Part shown: one piece after another, positions 37,121 through 37,960 of the stretch
How positions within the stretch are numbered: the first letter of the stretch is position 1
Layout of the letters: each line of letters begins with the position of its first letter
Assembly (NCBI GenBank): GCA_904419005.1
Contig: CAJFQI010000020.1
Span: forward strand, 1-37,960
Direction of reading: 5' to 3'
Origin: Candidatus Avimonas faecium
Lineage (GTDB): Bacteria > Bacillota > Clostridia > Oscillospirales > Acutalibacteraceae
Length of the DNA stretch: 37,960 nt
Position numbers and translations under genes: made by a program
The notes under the pieces: generated by a model
The model's database searches: none
What the model saw: only the letters and a program-made list of their open reading frames with translations
Told to the model about the DNA's origin: nothing

Positions 37121-37960
37121 ATGAAGGATCTTAGGCGAATTTTGTTGGTTTTTTGCTTGGTGCTGATGGTCGGATGCTGTGCGGCTGCTTTGGTCGCCTG
37201 CAGCGGCGGAGAGGCGCTTACGGGCATTTCTGCTCAAAACGTGACGAAAGTGTATGACGGCGAAGAGGCGTCTATCACGGTAGAAGGCACGGAGAGCGGA
37301 GATAAGGTACAGTATAAGAACAGCGAAAACGGCGTATATAAGGCAGCCAATGTCAAGTATACGGATGTGGGAGAATATACCGTTTGGTATAAAGTGGAAA
37401 GGGGCGGAAGCTCTTTTGAAGGGAGCGCGACGATCACCATTACTCCGAAAGAGCTGACCGTTGCGAAGAAAGATGTGGAAATATCGCGCATGCCGGGAGA
37501 GACGATCACCGTAAGCAAAGGCGTACATTACGATCTGAACGGTGCCGTCGCCAGCGACAATGTAGATATTACGCCGAATATCTCTTTGGATAACGAAAAC
37601 AACCCGACGAAAGTCATCGTCACATATACGAACGAACTGCGCGGAACGGACAAGGATAATTATACCTTGAAAGAGGGCGGTACGATGGAATATACCGACA
37701 TAGACATTCCGCAGTATGTTATGCGCAAAACGACGGCGAACGCCGGGACAGTGAAGATCGCAGACATTGCAGATCACAGCAAAACATATGAAATTTCCTT
37801 TGACTTCAAAGCGCAGCTGAATAAAACGGCGTATGTGGAAGATCCCGCTACGGATGAGTATACGGGCAACAGCCGCATGACATATTATAGCGAGCGCACG
37901 GGAGATCTGCAGAACTTTATCTATTTCAAAAAGGACTTCCATACCTACGACGAATATAAA
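37121..37960 (+). CDS. Lipoprotein with MBG/YDG-type repeat (partial, 3' end outside window)
   Basis: The frame opens at ATG 37121 (GGAGGAAAAA upstream) and stays open to the window end: 280 codons. Lipobox LVAC (Cys27) follows a basic signal peptide. The mature part has an MBG/YDG-like module: NVTKVYDGEEASITVEGTESGDKVQYK, VGEYTVWYKVERGGSSFEGSATITITPKELTV (about 40-110), a beta-sandwich repeat found in surface adhesins. Later sequence (DADHSK-free segment YEISFDFKAQLNKTAYVEDP) looks like another beta domain of unknown type. Probably displayed on the cell surface and transcribed with the glycosidase-like gene; it may bind the polysaccharide substrate (inference). Confidence 0.8.
   Translation, partial: MKDLRRILLVFCLVLMVGCCAAALVACSGGEALTGISAQNVTKVYDGEEASITVEGTESGDKVQYKNSENGVYKAANVKYTDVGEYTVWYKVERGGSSFEGSATITITPKELTVAKKDVEISRMPGETITVSKGVHYDLNGAVASDNVDITPNISLDNENNPTKVIVTYTNELRGTDKDNYTLKEGGTMEYTDIDIPQYVMRKTTANAGTVKIADIADHSKTYEISFDFKAQLNKTAYVEDPATDEYTGNSRMTYYSERTGDLQNFIYFKKDFHTYDEYK

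Noticed and set aside
37100-37942. A 280-residue minus-strand frame rich in Phe, Ile and Arg
   Set aside because: It mirrors the plus-strand lipoprotein, which has a ribosome binding site, lipobox and MBG-type repeat; the minus frame has none.

Overview
The window looks like a high-GC Firmicutes chromosome (Clostridia; an Oscillospirales-type gut anaerobe is my best guess) up to about 34.15 kb. After that comes a clearly more AT-rich segment that appears to come from another genome. Support for the first part: Bacillus/Clostridium-type synteny around darA-holB-ricT-yabB-rsmI, a Clostridia-style rnfCDGEAB operon, several vegetative -35/-10 promoters, and strong AGGAGG-type ribosome binding sites. 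Organism identity is inference.

Layout from left to right. (1) 1-3.4 kb: a partial DUF4234 membrane protein, an S1-domain RNA-binding protein, and a sigma-70-family factor fused to a C-terminal domain, preceded by an ECF-like promoter. (2) 3.4-13.4 kb, all on the minus strand: a housekeeping block homologous to the B. subtilis yaaO-tmk-darA-yaaR-holB-ricT-yabA-yabB-yazA-rsmI region. Here it reads queG-like, a degenerate alanine racemase, an Orn/Lys/Arg-type decarboxylase, mtnN, darA, holB, ricT, a small ferredoxin, a YabB-type methyltransferase and rsmI. A duplicated, structured 5' leader lies in front of ricT. (3) 13.8-19.8 kb, minus strand: an uncharacterised cassette of a small beta-rich protein, two lipoproteins, an ABC ATPase and two ABC permeases, most of them translationally coupled. 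(4) 20.2-25.6 kb: a YjdF/DUF2238 membrane protein, then a plus-strand operon of SIS isomerase, GH38 alpha-mannosidase and ROK sugar kinase. (5) 25.6-25.9 kb: a minus-strand tRNA operon (Met-Glu-Val, all with encoded CCA). (6) 26.1-32.4 kb, minus strand: NusG_II-domain protein, Gx transporter, then rnfC-D-G-E-A-B, an ion-translocating ferredoxin:NAD oxidoreductase operon. (7) 32.6-34.15 kb: an iron-dependent alcohol dehydrogenase and the first two thirds of an ACT-domain protein.

At about 34147-34165 the ACT gene and an oppositely oriented AraC-type regulator are both cut, inside one stretch that fits both proteins. Composition and codon use change at the same point. This is best explained by a chimeric assembly join, or less likely by a real rearrangement. 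The right-hand segment (34.15-37.96 kb) is a coherent sugar-utilisation locus: an AraC-type regulator with a consensus promoter, divergent from a glycosidase-like 678-residue protein and a lipoprotein with an MBG/YDG-type repeat that runs off the window end.

The points I would follow up first are: the junction; the alanine-racemase homologue that has lost both catalytic residues; the duplicated covarying hairpin leader before ricT; the sigma factor whose fusion boundary contains a perfect ribosome binding site and in-frame ATG; and the six-gene ABC/lipoprotein cassette.
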